Shown: in pieces, positions 26,055 through 33,876 of the stretch
How the letters are laid out: the number at the start of each line of letters is the position of its first letter
How positions within the stretch are numbered: the first letter of the stretch is position 1
DNA from: Bacillus licheniformis DSM 13 = ATCC 14580
GTDB taxonomy: Bacteria; Bacillota; Bacilli; Bacillales; Bacillaceae
DNA length: 64,000 nt
Assembly: GCF_000011645.1 (NCBI RefSeq)
Contig: NC_006270.3
Span: forward strand, 1,113,501-1,177,500
Direction of reading: 5' to 3'
Position numbers and translations under genes: made by a program
Notes under the pieces: model-generated
Told to the model about the DNA's origin: nothing
Databases searched by the model: none
The model's input: the letters and a program-made list of their open reading frames with translations, nothing else

Positions 26055-27308
26055 ATGACAAAAGAGGCGGGATCAGTTGAAGGTAAAGGAAAACAACCAC
26101 TGGTTCCCTATTGGGTAAAAGTTGTTATCGTATTTTTCTTCGGTTGGGTGGCTCTTTATGCAACGCGAACAATATTAAACCCCATTATGGGGGATATTGA
26201 ATCAGCGTTTTCATTAAGCAAGGCACAACTTGGCTTAATTATGAGTATATTTTTCATCGGTTATGCTGGTATGAATGTTCCTGCAGGAATATTAGGAGAT
26301 AAAATTGGGAAAAAACGAGTGTTGGTTCCAGGTGTTATTCTATTTGGCTCGCTTGCAGCAGTTACAGGGATGATGCCCACATTCTTTCTGTTTATCTCTG
26401 CATGGCTTATGGTTGGTATGGCTCAGGGGGTATATTATGGGCCGCAATATGGAATATCATCCGAAATTATCCCGAAGAACCGTCTAACATTAGGCAGTGC
26501 TGTGATTAATGCAGGGATGGCTTTTGGTACTTCAATTGGCTATTATATCTCCAGTTATGTTGTTGGAGAATGGGGATTCGGATGGGGAACCCCATTTTTT
26601 GCCATCGCAGTGCCGGTTGTACTTATCGGCATCGCAATGGCAATTGTAATTAAAGACAAACCAAAAACTGATAAAGAGGTTAAAAGGAGCGCTGAACCGT
26701 TTAAGTTTTCATCTTTATTTAATAGAAACTTAATTTTGGCATATATTATTATTTTCTGCTCTATTTACGGATTCTTTATGATTATTACTTGGTTGCCATA
26801 CTATTTAGAAACAGCACGCGGTTTAACCGGAGGAAATATTGCCTTTGTTGCATCACTTGTTCCATGGGCAGCAATTCCAGGTTCATTATTTTTTAGTTGG
26901 CTGTCAGATAAGTTAGGCCGGCGCAAACCAGTATTGCTCATGATGTTGCCATTTGGTATTTTATCAACAGCTGCAATTGTTTACTTTGATAGCTTACCAA
27001 TTCTGTATATGACACTAATTGTGTATGGAATTGTAGGGAAAATTAGCGTTAACCCCGTTTTAATTGCTGTTGTAGCAAATAATGCACCAAAGCAATCATT
27101 AAGTACAGCATTTGGATTCTACAACTTTGTTGGAATGTTAGGTTCCATTTTAGCTCCATATATTACTGGCTGGCTGACAGACACTACAGGAAGTATGAAT
27201 ATAGGATTTTATTTTGCAGCAGCTCTGTTAGTAATCGCGTTGATTGCAACATATTTAATAGACGAAAGTAATTTGCCATCTGTTGATAAAGCAGCTAAAC
27301 ATCATTAG
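26055..27308 (+). CDS. MFS transporter of the ureide locus (second copy)
   Basis: 417 residues with 12 predicted membrane segments and the MFS motif GILGDKIGKKRVLVP near residue 75. It is clearly related to the carrier at 11219 (WVALYATRTILNPI versus WVAIWIYRTILTPI; both have TWLP in segment 7). The ATG at 26055 follows AGGAGG by 7 bases; the upstream GTG at 26028 is rejected. It lies 215 bases after carbamate kinase, beyond a terminator, so it probably has its own promoter. Substrate is inferred to be a ureide, perhaps replacing the lost NCS1 permease, or export of oxamate. Confidence 0.82.
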   Translation: MTKEAGSVEGKGKQPLVPYWVKVVIVFFFGWVALYATRTILNPIMGDIESAFSLSKAQLGLIMSIFFIGYAGMNVPAGILGDKIGKKRVLVPGVILFGSLAAVTGMMPTFFLFISAWLMVGMAQGVYYGPQYGISSEIIPKNRLTLGSAVINAGMAFGTSIGYYISSYVVGEWGFGWGTPFFAIAVPVVLIGIAMAIVIKDKPKTDKEVKRSAEPFKFSSLFNRNLILAYIIIFCSIYGFFMIITWLPYYLETARGLTGGNIAFVASLVPWAAIPGSLFFSWLSDKLGRRKPVLLMMLPFGILSTAAIVYFDSLPILYMTLIVYGIVGKISVNPVLIAVVANNAPKQSLSTAFGFYNFVGMLGSILAPYITGWLTDTTGSMNIGFYFAAALLVIALIATYLIDESNLPSVDKAAKHH

Positions 27309-27355
27309 TTAGCAAAAGCTTATGACTTCTAGTAAATGCTCAGTCAGATTAAGTA

Positions 27356-27747
27356 TGAAGAGACTCATTCACTGCAATTGCGCTTCAAGCGGCACAACAA
27401 AGGCGACAGCCAGAGGCTGATAGATGCAAATAATAAACAATTCGGAATCGTGGTGTTAAAATTCAGCAGCGTCTGCAAAACAGCATGGGCTAAAATGACG
27501 CTGGACAAAGCAGTGTCCTTAGGCTTGGAGGCAAATGCATATTTGAAAAGAAACACAGACGGAAAAGAACTGAGCTGCAGCCCGGCTGGAGGAAAAGGAA
27601 AAGTGCTCCCGGGGCAGACATCCTGTTATACACCGATGGTTGATTTCGATCCGCGTTCTTCATATGCGATGTAGAAACATTATCAATCCATTAACAGGAG
27701 CTCTCACTTATTCCTATACAAGTTCGTATTCATATTTGAAGAAGTAG
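27356..27747 (+). pseudogene. Frameshifted secreted DUF2690 (YjfA-like) gene
   Basis: The middle part, about 27420-27674, reads IDANNKQFGIVVLKFSS then CKTAWAKMTL and GKVLPGQTSCYTPMV, which matches DUF2690 proteins such as B. subtilis YjfA. The N-terminal part CASSGTTKATARG is in another frame and ends at TGA-TAG (27419-27424); the C-terminal part NPLTGALTYSYTSSY is again in a different frame. A short start MKRLI joins directly to the mature-like part, so most of the signal peptide also appears deleted. The role of DUF2690 proteins is unknown. This copy looks dead. Confidence 0.65.
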
Positions 27748-27753
27748 TGTATA

Positions 27754-27783
27754 AAAGCACCCTTTCAGCAAGGGTGCTTTTTG
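27754..27783 (+). terminator. Terminator after the DUF2690 remnant
   Basis: AAAGCACCCT / AGGGTGCTTT perfect 10-bp arms, 7-base loop, T-run. Confidence 0.88.
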
Positions 27784-27976
27784 CTGTCTTATCAGTCACG
27801 GTTTCACAGCTATTGAAGAGTCATTTGACCTAATAAAAGAGTGGGAAAAGTGGGGGATTCAGGAAACTGTGTAAAATGAACTATTACTATTAATTTATAC
27901 AGGGAGGAAAATATAGTATGATATGAATAATGAATAAAATACAAAAAAATTGAATATCGGAAGAAAGGAGCTCCAT

Positions 27977-29077
27977 ATGAACAAGATCGCCGCGGAAGAA
28001 GTCGCCAACATCCTTAATACATGGTACCGCGCCATCAGAAGAAATGATGCTGAACAGTCGATCCGAATATTTGAAGAAGTCAAACCGATGCTGGCAGAGA
28101 TGGAGGAAGACCAAGAGGTTTTAATCTACTATTCTCTGCTGGAACTGCGGCATAAAATCATGCTGTATGATACGCGGGGAAAAAAGATAGAACAGCAAGA
28201 GGAGTTAACGAACGGCGGCAGTGCTGCATCACATATGACATCCTATTACTACTACCTGTTTTCAGGAGCTTATGAAGTGTATAAAAAGAATTATGAGCAG
28301 GCGATCAGCTTCTATAAAATTGCCGAGAAGAAGCTTGCTCATGTACATGATGAAATTGAGGTGGCGCAATTTCACGATAAAGTCGGAAAGCTCTACTATT
28401 ACTTGGGCCAGAATATCGTCTCTTTAAACCATACCCGGCAGGCGATGGAAATTTTCAAGGGGCATGGCGACCATGATATGAACCTTGTTTCCACTTATAT
28501 TACGATGGCCGGAAATTATACAGAGATGGGGAAATATACAGAGGCGGAAGAATATTTAACAGAAGCCATCCATACGGTAAGAAAAGCCGGCGACTGTTTT
28601 AAAGAAATGCAGCTCCTTCATAATTTTGCCTTGCTTTATGCGGCGATGGACAATTCGGAAAAAAGCATTCAGTTTTTAGAAATCGTTTTGGATGATCAAG
28701 CATATGCTGCATCAGATTATTATTTCAATGCTGTGTTTTTAATGATCAAAGAGCTGTTTAAAGTCGGAGACCATAAACGCGCTGCAGCCTTTTACAAAGA
28801 AGGGAAGGAAAGGTCGAAATCCGCGGCGAATAAAATATTTGACGCCAAAATCGATATTTTATATGCGGCTTATGCAGGAGATGGTGAACAGGCGGTTAAA
28901 GACTGCAAAGACAACATTGAAATCCTGTTTCAAACAAAGCAATACGACAGCGCCAGAGAACTTTCGCTCTTAACGGCCAATGTTTACAGATCAAAGTCAC
29001 TTTATAAAGAAGCCGCACATTTCTTTTTGGAAGCGATTAAAGCGGAAGAAAAAATGAAAAAAGTGGAGGGAATGTGA
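27977..29077 (+). CDS. rapG: Rap-family response-regulator aspartate phosphatase (RapG-like)
   Basis: 366 residues, nearly all helical, with the Rap N-terminal three-helix bundle (IAAEEVANILNTWYRAI at the start) and tetratricopeptide repeats from about residue 90 to the end (HDKVGKLYYYLGQNIVSLNH is highly conserved in Rap proteins). Rap proteins dephosphorylate Spo0F-P or block DNA binding by ComA or DegU and are inhibited by imported Phr pentapeptides. The ATG at 27977 follows AAAGGAG; the TTG at 27950 precedes it and is rejected. The RapG label rests on similarity and on the EKMVG peptide of the overlapping phr gene (PhrG is EKMIG). The target is inferred. Confidence 0.88.
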   Translation: MNKIAAEEVANILNTWYRAIRRNDAEQSIRIFEEVKPMLAEMEEDQEVLIYYSLLELRHKIMLYDTRGKKIEQQEELTNGGSAASHMTSYYYYLFSGAYEVYKKNYEQAISFYKIAEKKLAHVHDEIEVAQFHDKVGKLYYYLGQNIVSLNHTRQAMEIFKGHGDHDMNLVSTYITMAGNYTEMGKYTEAEEYLTEAIHTVRKAGDCFKEMQLLHNFALLYAAMDNSEKSIQFLEIVLDDQAYAASDYYFNAVFLMIKELFKVGDHKRAAAFYKEGKERSKSAANKIFDAKIDILYAAYAGDGEQAVKDCKDNIEILFQTKQYDSARELSLLTANVYRSKSLYKEAAHFFLEAIKAEEKMKKVEGM

Positions 29078-29193
29078 TGAAAAAACTGTTCATTGTTGCT
29101 GCGATTGCTGCCGTCGTATGTTCGGGATGGTTTGCGGCAGAAACTCACTGGGCATCCGGCGACATGCAGGTTGCTGAAAAGATGGTCGGTTAA
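29077..29193 (+). CDS. phrG: Phr signalling peptide precursor (PhrG-like)
   Basis: A 38-codon gene. The ATG at 29077 overlaps the last base of the rap stop (TGATG). The product has a Lys-Lys start, a hydrophobic export segment (LFIVAAIAAVVCSGWF) and a C-terminus EKMVG. Phr precursors are exported, trimmed to a pentapeptide and re-imported through Opp to inhibit their partner Rap. EKMVG differs from B. subtilis PhrG (EKMIG) at one conservative position. The mature peptide boundaries are inferred from the family. Confidence 0.9.
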   Translation: MKKLFIVAAIAAVVCSGWFAAETHWASGDMQVAEKMVG

Positions 29194-29219
29194 ATCGAAT
29201 ACTCGGAACAAATATGAAC

Positions 29220-29252
29220 ATCCGCTCCTGAGCATCAGGGCGGATTTTTTTG
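29220..29252 (+). terminator. Terminator of rap-phr
   Basis: ATCCGC / GCGGAT arms with a 14-base loop and a following T-run. Confidence 0.75.
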
Positions 29253-29695
29253 GGAAGGTAAAGTAAATTAAGGCATAAGAAACGCGGTTAGACAATGAAC
29301 ACTTCTTCACCACTATTTAGGGTGGTCAACCTAAACAAAGGTACGAAACCTGTGCTGACTACTTTTACTCCGATGTCCTTTCAGCTATTCTTGTCAGTAA
29401 GATCATTCCCCATCTCTTCAACGCCTCAGGCATCACCTATTAAAAAAATCATAATTGAAACTTGTCAGCAAATATGTTGCATAACACGAGGATGTTTCCA
29501 CAATAATTAAACATTAAGACTTTTTTGACTTCCAGAAGGAAGAACAAGATATTTATGTAAAATCACTCTTTTATTCAAAATCAAGATCTCTTTCTTGAGG
29601 GTTTTGCTTTTGAGTGAAAATCCCATTCTAAATTTGTCCATTTAATGGTATTATTTACTTATATAATAAAGAAAGTGGGAAACAAAACGTTGATG
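29253..29695. other. AT-rich intergenic stretch
   Basis: No gene, repeat or RNA that I can support. TATATAATAAAG near 29660 is a possible -10 region for the decayed frame that follows. Confidence 0.35.
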
Positions 29696-29699
29696 TTAA

Positions 29700-30015
29700 T
29701 TGCTTTTGAATTTTACCGAACTATACTCCCAGCATGAAGTATTTGTTATTTTCAATTTCTTTAGTGTGATAGGTGCATTTGTTGGATATTTAAAGAGCAA
29801 CGGAAGTATTCAAATGCCCCTCTTAATGATTGATTATAAAAGAAAGTGGGAACACAAAAATGTAAGCCACTTTAAAAATCATTAAAGTTTTCACGGATTG
29901 TTATTGAGTTATTCCTTTTTTTATTGGGATTAGATATGGAAGAAACAAAAGAAATGATGAAACTATGTTTGAGGTCATTTCTTTTGATATCCTATTATCA
30001 AAATTACATAATCAA
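29700..30015 (+). pseudogene. Possible decayed gene for a small membrane protein
   Basis: Frame 29700-29885 reads like a protein with one membrane segment (FVIFNFFSVIGAFVGYL) followed by a polar tail (MPLLMIDYKRKWEHKN). After a +1 shift near 29875 the text continues as KIIKVFTDCY, a stop, then VIPFFIGIRYGRNKRNDETM. This pattern suggests a gene broken by a frameshift and a stop codon. No family recognised; it may instead be non-coding. Confidence 0.25.
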
Positions 30016-30020
30016 AGTAA

Positions 30021-30043
30021 AGAGCAGACCAGCGGCCTGCTCT
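30021..30043 (-). terminator. Terminator of the bacteriocin-like gene
   Basis: AGAGCAG / CTGCTCT arms, followed on the minus strand by a T-rich stretch, immediately after the stop at 30048. Confidence 0.75.
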
Positions 30044-30047
30044 ACTT

Positions 30048-30608
30048 TTATACGAGCCATAAGATGATTTCCGCAAGGGAATCTGCTGTTTTTTTAGGAA
30101 CTCCGGCTTTCACTAAGGCTTTTACAAGAGCGCCTTTTGAAGCACTATTTAATCTTTCTGTGGCATATGCAATTTTACGTGCATATTTGTCGACGAGTCT
30201 CGCTTTAGAAGGAGAGAGTGGTCTAATCGCCCATTTAAGAGTTTTTCCCCCAACTCTGCAAACCCATCCAAATGCTTTTATGGCTTTTAGAGATCCACCA
30301 ATAAGGCCTGCAGTATGTACTTGTCCATCCTGATTTAACTGATTGTAAGTTTGAAATTCTGGAGTTTGTGATGCAAATTGGATGAATGCTTTGGAATCTT
30401 CTAGAGTAGTAGGCTCTTGATGTGTTTCCATATATTCTTGAAGAGAAGCTGGCAATGTGACATACGTCGTTTCGGTAATTGATGTGGTTGACTGTTCTTG
30501 TTCAGCGGCTGAGACAGATGATGCGAACCCACTAAATCCTGAAATGATAAGGGTTGTGGCCGTAAGTGTTATCACACCTTGAGAAAATCTTTTTTTCTTT
30601 GATTACAT
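30048..30608 (-). pseudogene. Secreted cationic bacteriocin-like precursor, stop at codon 2
   Basis: The frame gives about 186 codons. From the ATG at 30606-30608, which has GGGGGAATTTG upstream, codon 2 is TAA; after it the text runs SKKKRFSQGVITLTATTLII, a typical Sec signal peptide, ending around VSA-AEQ. The rest has an acidic propeptide-like half (EQSTTSITETTYVTLP) and a cationic hydrophobic C-terminal half, GGSLKAIKAFGWVCRVGGK through LVKALVKAGVPKKTADSLAE. That layout resembles large unmodified bacteriocins such as closticin 574. The only later start, GTG at 30575, would lack the basic N-region. The codon-2 stop suggests inactivation or very low expression. The family is a suggestion, not a firm match. 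Confidence 0.5.
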
Positions 30609-30680
30609 TTCAAATTCCCCCAATTATTTGATATTCTTAACAAGTAATATAATACCACAAAAAGAGAGGAATAGGTATAA

Positions 30681-31175
30681 ATGGGTGAAAAAACCAAAGA
30701 AAAAAACTACTCTATTGGGGATCATATTTTTGCAATATTGGTTGTTCTTCTTATGTGTTTATTTCTTATTTCTTCCCCTTTTCTGATATTCTTCGGAGTC
30801 TTTAAATTGGTCGCTTTGGCACCAGATGTGTCAATCAATACAAAAGGTACTTTTGATTCTGTGATCGTTTTATTCAAGTTTTTTGTTCTCACTGTGGTAG
30901 TCGTAGGGATTGTAGACGTAGTGTTTTCTCAGATTTTATTGAAAAAACGGGGGTTTCTCAATTTTGTTATTGAAGCTTTGTTGATGTTTTGTGTTTTTTA
31001 TCTATATGTATTGATTTATTCAATGCATTCTCAGGAGATTGTTATACGGAATAATGGTGTATTCTTAGTATCTTTATTTTTGTTTATTTTGTATTTGCTA
31101 ATAAATGTAGCATATATCGTTTCACGGCGGTTATATAAGGCAACTATGAAAAACATACAGAAAAAGAACAACTAA
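30681..31175 (+). CDS. Four-helix membrane protein, YrvL-like; possible immunity protein
   Basis: 164 residues with four hydrophobic segments (about 15-45, 62-85, 93-115, 125-145), a charged N-terminus and a basic tail (RRLYKATMKNIQKKNN). It resembles YrvL-type small membrane proteins. It is divergent from the secreted cationic precursor, with the shared intergenic region only about 70 bases, the usual setting for a bacteriocin and its immunity gene. That role is inference from position. RBS AGAGAGGAATAGG precedes the ATG. It ends in a clear terminator. Confidence 0.55.
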   Translation: MGEKTKEKNYSIGDHIFAILVVLLMCLFLISSPFLIFFGVFKLVALAPDVSINTKGTFDSVIVLFKFFVLTVVVVGIVDVVFSQILLKKRGFLNFVIEALLMFCVFYLYVLIYSMHSQEIVIRNNGVFLVSLFLFILYLLINVAYIVSRRLYKATMKNIQKKNN

Positions 31176-31203
31176 AAGAGCAGGCAGCTGTCTGCTCTTT
31201 TAA
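31174..31203 (+). terminator. Terminator of the membrane-protein gene
   Basis: AAAAGAGCAG / CTGCTCTTTT perfect 10-bp arms around GCAGCTGT. The stem core AGAGCAG is the same as in the terminator of the neighbouring bacteriocin-like gene. Confidence 0.9.
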
Positions 31204-31432
31204 AATTTCAATCGCCAAAAGTTCCGTGTCTTAATATTGAAACCATAAATTGAATAGACTCTTAATCCGATTTATAAGCACTTCAGGAACAGCAGCCGGA
31301 TCTAGAGAAGTCCAAAAAGATCGCGATTGAAAAAACTTATTTTTTTTAATATTGAAAACTTTTACCTTGTTTGTTATGATTTTTTTAGTAAAGTTTAGTG
31401 AATACGGATTCCAAAGACAGGACGGGATGAAA

Positions 31433-32470
31433 ATGGCGACGATTAAAGAGATTGCGCTTCAGGCTAAAGTATCAAGCACAACGGTTTCAAGGGTTCTGAA
31501 CCATGACCAGTCATTATCAGTAGCGCCTGAAACAAGGCAGCGGATTTTGGATATAGCAGCCCGGCTCGGCTATAAAAGCACGCGCAGGCGCCGCGAGGTA
31601 TATGCCTCAGGAAGCGGGGAAAGCCCGCGCATCGGCATTGTTGTCTGCCAATCACAGGAAGAAGAGCTGAACGATCCGTACTTTTATTCCATCAGGCAGG
31701 GAATTGAAAGTGAGTGTTTTGAAAGAGGAGCGTTTATTACGAAATTTATTCAGCTGAGCAGCATCCGCTCGAATCAGCCTGTAGGCGATGTCGACGGCTT
31801 AATCGTCATCGGAAGGATCAACTTTGCCGGTTTGCAGCAGTGCATGGGCGCGCTCAACAACGTCGTGTACATCAACCATACAGACAATGAAGAGCTGCGC
31901 GACTCGGTTGTCGTAGATTTTGAGAAGGCTACGGGGAGGGCGCTGAACCATTTGAAATCGCTCGGCTATACAAGGATCGGTTATATCGGCGGAAGAGAAA
32001 AAGAGCACTTTCGAATCAGCGATCAGGAGACAAGCGCCATTGAAATCGAAGACAAACGTCTGACTGCGTTTCTGGAGATGGCCGGTTCGGATAACGCAAA
32101 GCACATTTATATCGGCGAGTATTCGATGCAGCAAGGCTATGAACTGATGAAAAAAGCGCTTTTAGAGAAAAACGTTCCCGAAGCTTTTTTTATCGCCAGC
32201 GATTCAATGGCCATCGGCGCGCTCCGGGCGCTTCGAGAATCGGGACTCAAGGTTCCCGAAGATGTTGCAATCGTCAGCTTCAACGGCATTGAAGCGTCCG
32301 AATTTGCTAATCCGCCATTGACAACCGTAAAGGTTCATACAGAAGAGATGGGCCGGACGGGTGTGAAGCTGCTGCTCGACAGACTGAAAGGAAGGGAACT
32401 GCCGCTGAAAGTGACCGTACCTTCAGAGCTGATTATTCGGGAAAGCTGCGGATTCAGCAAACGGAGCTAA
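31433..32470 (+). CDS. msmR: LacI-family regulator of alpha-galactoside use
   Basis: 345 residues. An N-terminal LacI helix-turn-helix (ATIKEIALQAKVSSTTVSRV) is followed by a periplasmic-binding-protein-like sensor domain (PRIGIVVCQSQ... to SFNGIEASEFANPPLTT). It directly precedes the melibiose ABC transporter and alpha-galactosidase genes, as msmR/melR does in B. subtilis, and should repress them until an alpha-galactoside binds. The ATG at 31433 begins the helix-turn-helix at the normal place; the longer frame from 31352 adds an unlikely hydrophobic extension. Confidence 0.9.
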   Translation: MATIKEIALQAKVSSTTVSRVLNHDQSLSVAPETRQRILDIAARLGYKSTRRRREVYASGSGESPRIGIVVCQSQEEELNDPYFYSIRQGIESECFERGAFITKFIQLSSIRSNQPVGDVDGLIVIGRINFAGLQQCMGALNNVVYINHTDNEELRDSVVVDFEKATGRALNHLKSLGYTRIGYIGGREKEHFRISDQETSAIEIEDKRLTAFLEMAGSDNAKHIYIGEYSMQQGYELMKKALLEKNVPEAFFIASDSMAIGALRALRESGLKVPEDVAIVSFNGIEASEFANPPLTTVKVHTEEMGRTGVKLLLDRLKGRELPLKVTVPSELIIRESCGFSKRS

Positions 32471-32506
32471 TGGTAGAATAAGGCGCTTTCCAAGGAGGTG
32501 ACGCAA

Positions 32507-32536
32507 ATGGATTTACTAAATTCCAGTAAAAAATGA
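32507..32536 (+). CDS. Nine-codon leader ORF with a perfect ribosome site
   Basis: ATG at 32507 starts MDLLNSSKK and stops with TGA at 32534-32536. It is preceded by AAGGAGGTGA (32492-32501), fully complementary to the 16S 3' end, at 5-base spacing. It lies in the melE leader and overlaps an inverted repeat and the cre site. It may be a leader peptide that modulates melE expression, or chance. No family comparison is possible at this size. Confidence 0.4.
   Translation: MDLLNSSKK
32512..32530. promoter_or_regulatory. Inverted repeat in the melE leader, possible MsmR operator
   Basis: TTTACT-N7-AGTAAA, 20 bases upstream of the cre site's end and inside the leader ORF. Proximity to the regulator gene suggests an operator, but LacI-type sites usually have a central CG, which this lacks. 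Confidence 0.3.
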
Positions 32537-32547
32537 AAGCGCTTTTT
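32534..32547 (+). promoter_or_regulatory. Catabolite response element (cre) for the mel operon
   Basis: TGAAAGCGCTTTTT fits the Bacillus cre consensus TGWAANCGNTNWCW except for one position. It lies between msmR and melE, 37 bases before the melE start, suggesting CcpA/HPr-Ser-P repression by preferred sugars through a roadblock or promoter overlap. Confidence 0.7.
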
Positions 32548-32583
32548 ATTCACCATTAAAATATCATAATTGGAGTGAAATTG

Positions 32584-33837
32584 ATGAAAAAAATCATTTT
32601 CTCTTTTGTTCTCCTGATCATTTTGTCTGCAATACTTGCGGGCTGCTCCGGAAAGAATGCCGGAAAGAGCGGAGATGTCACGCTCACAATGTTTTCGACA
32701 ATGACAAACGACAGTGAAAAAAACACGCTCAGAAGCATCGCAGATGATTTTGAAAAAGAAAATGAAGGCATCAAGATCGATATCAGCTTTCCCGGCCCGG
32801 ACTATGAAAATATGCTGCGCGTCAAAATGGCGGCAAATGACATGCCTGATTTGTTCGATACGCACGGCTGGGCGAAGATCCGCTACGGGGAATACACTGC
32901 TGATTTAAAAGACATGGATTGGGTGAAGCATCTCGATCCAAACCTCGATCCGATTTTGAAGGATGAAAAAGGCAAAGTATATGCCTACCCTTTCAATCAG
33001 GCAAAAGACGGGATCGTCTACAATGCCGGTCTCTTGAAGAAATACGGTCTCAAGCCTCCGCAGACGTTGGACGAACTGATGCATGCGCTGGAAACGATCA
33101 AAGAAAAAAGCAACGGGAGCGTCATTCCTTTTTGGTTTGCCGGTTCAGATAAAGGCGCTTTAGCTCAGTTTTATGATCAGCTTGCCACCCCGCTGCTCAT
33201 CACAGATGATCGCCGCAATGAAAAAAAAGCTTTGGAAAACGGCACATTCGACTGGTCCGACTACACACTTCTCGCAGAAACCTTTAAAGAGATGCAGGAA
33301 AAGCAATTGATCAATAAAGATATCCTGACGGCAAAACCGTCGCAATTGGTCGAATTGATGGCGCAGGAAAAAATCGGTTTTACCCTCTCAGTCACGTCGA
33401 TCGGCCCTGATACGAGGGAAGTCAATCCAGATATCCAGTTAGGCGTGATGCCGACGCCTGCCGTTTATGAAGGCGACAAACCGAGCTGGATTGGAGGAGA
33501 GCGCCATACCGTTGCTGTCTGGAAAGACTCAGAACACCTCGAAGAAGCAAAGCGGTTTATCGAATTCGCCGCACAGCCCAAATACGTGAAAAAGATCGCC
33601 GAAGCCACCTCATTTCCTCAGGCATTAACCAACACAGAAGCTGAAAACTACTATTCTAAGTTTTATGATCAATATGAAGAAATCAAAATCGAACCGTACT
33701 TTGACCGCGTCTATCTCCCGAGCGGAATGTGGGACGTCATGGGAACGACGGGACAGGAACTATTGGCCGGTACGTTAACGCCGAAGCAGGTATCGGAAAA
33801 AATGAAACAGGAATACAGCAGATTACAAGAACAATAG
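32584..33837 (+). CDS. melE: Melibiose/alpha-galactoside ABC transporter, substrate-binding lipoprotein
   Basis: 417 residues. A lipoprotein signal peptide ends in ILAGC (lipidated cysteine near residue 21). The rest is a family 1 sugar-binding protein (SFPGPDYENMLRVKMAANDMP; PSWIGGERHTVAVWKDSEH). It captures alpha-galactosides such as melibiose and raffinose at the outer membrane face and delivers them to MelD/MelC. No ATPase gene is in the operon; in B. subtilis the shared ATPase MsmX serves such systems. The ATG at 32584 follows GGAGTG; the in-frame GTG at 32575 is within that site. Confidence 0.92.
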   Translation: MKKIIFSFVLLIILSAILAGCSGKNAGKSGDVTLTMFSTMTNDSEKNTLRSIADDFEKENEGIKIDISFPGPDYENMLRVKMAANDMPDLFDTHGWAKIRYGEYTADLKDMDWVKHLDPNLDPILKDEKGKVYAYPFNQAKDGIVYNAGLLKKYGLKPPQTLDELMHALETIKEKSNGSVIPFWFAGSDKGALAQFYDQLATPLLITDDRRNEKKALENGTFDWSDYTLLAETFKEMQEKQLINKDILTAKPSQLVELMAQEKIGFTLSVTSIGPDTREVNPDIQLGVMPTPAVYEGDKPSWIGGERHTVAVWKDSEHLEEAKRFIEFAAQPKYVKKIAEATSFPQALTNTEAENYYSKFYDQYEEIKIEPYFDRVYLPSGMWDVMGTTGQELLAGTLTPKQVSEKMKQEYSRLQEQ

Positions 33838-33876
33838 AAAGGATCGTTATCATCATGATAAAAAAAGAAGGGTGAA

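Noticed and set aside
29295..29510. 71-codon plus-strand frame after the Rap-Phr terminator
   Set aside because: No ribosome site, no recognisable features, low-complexity AT-rich region.
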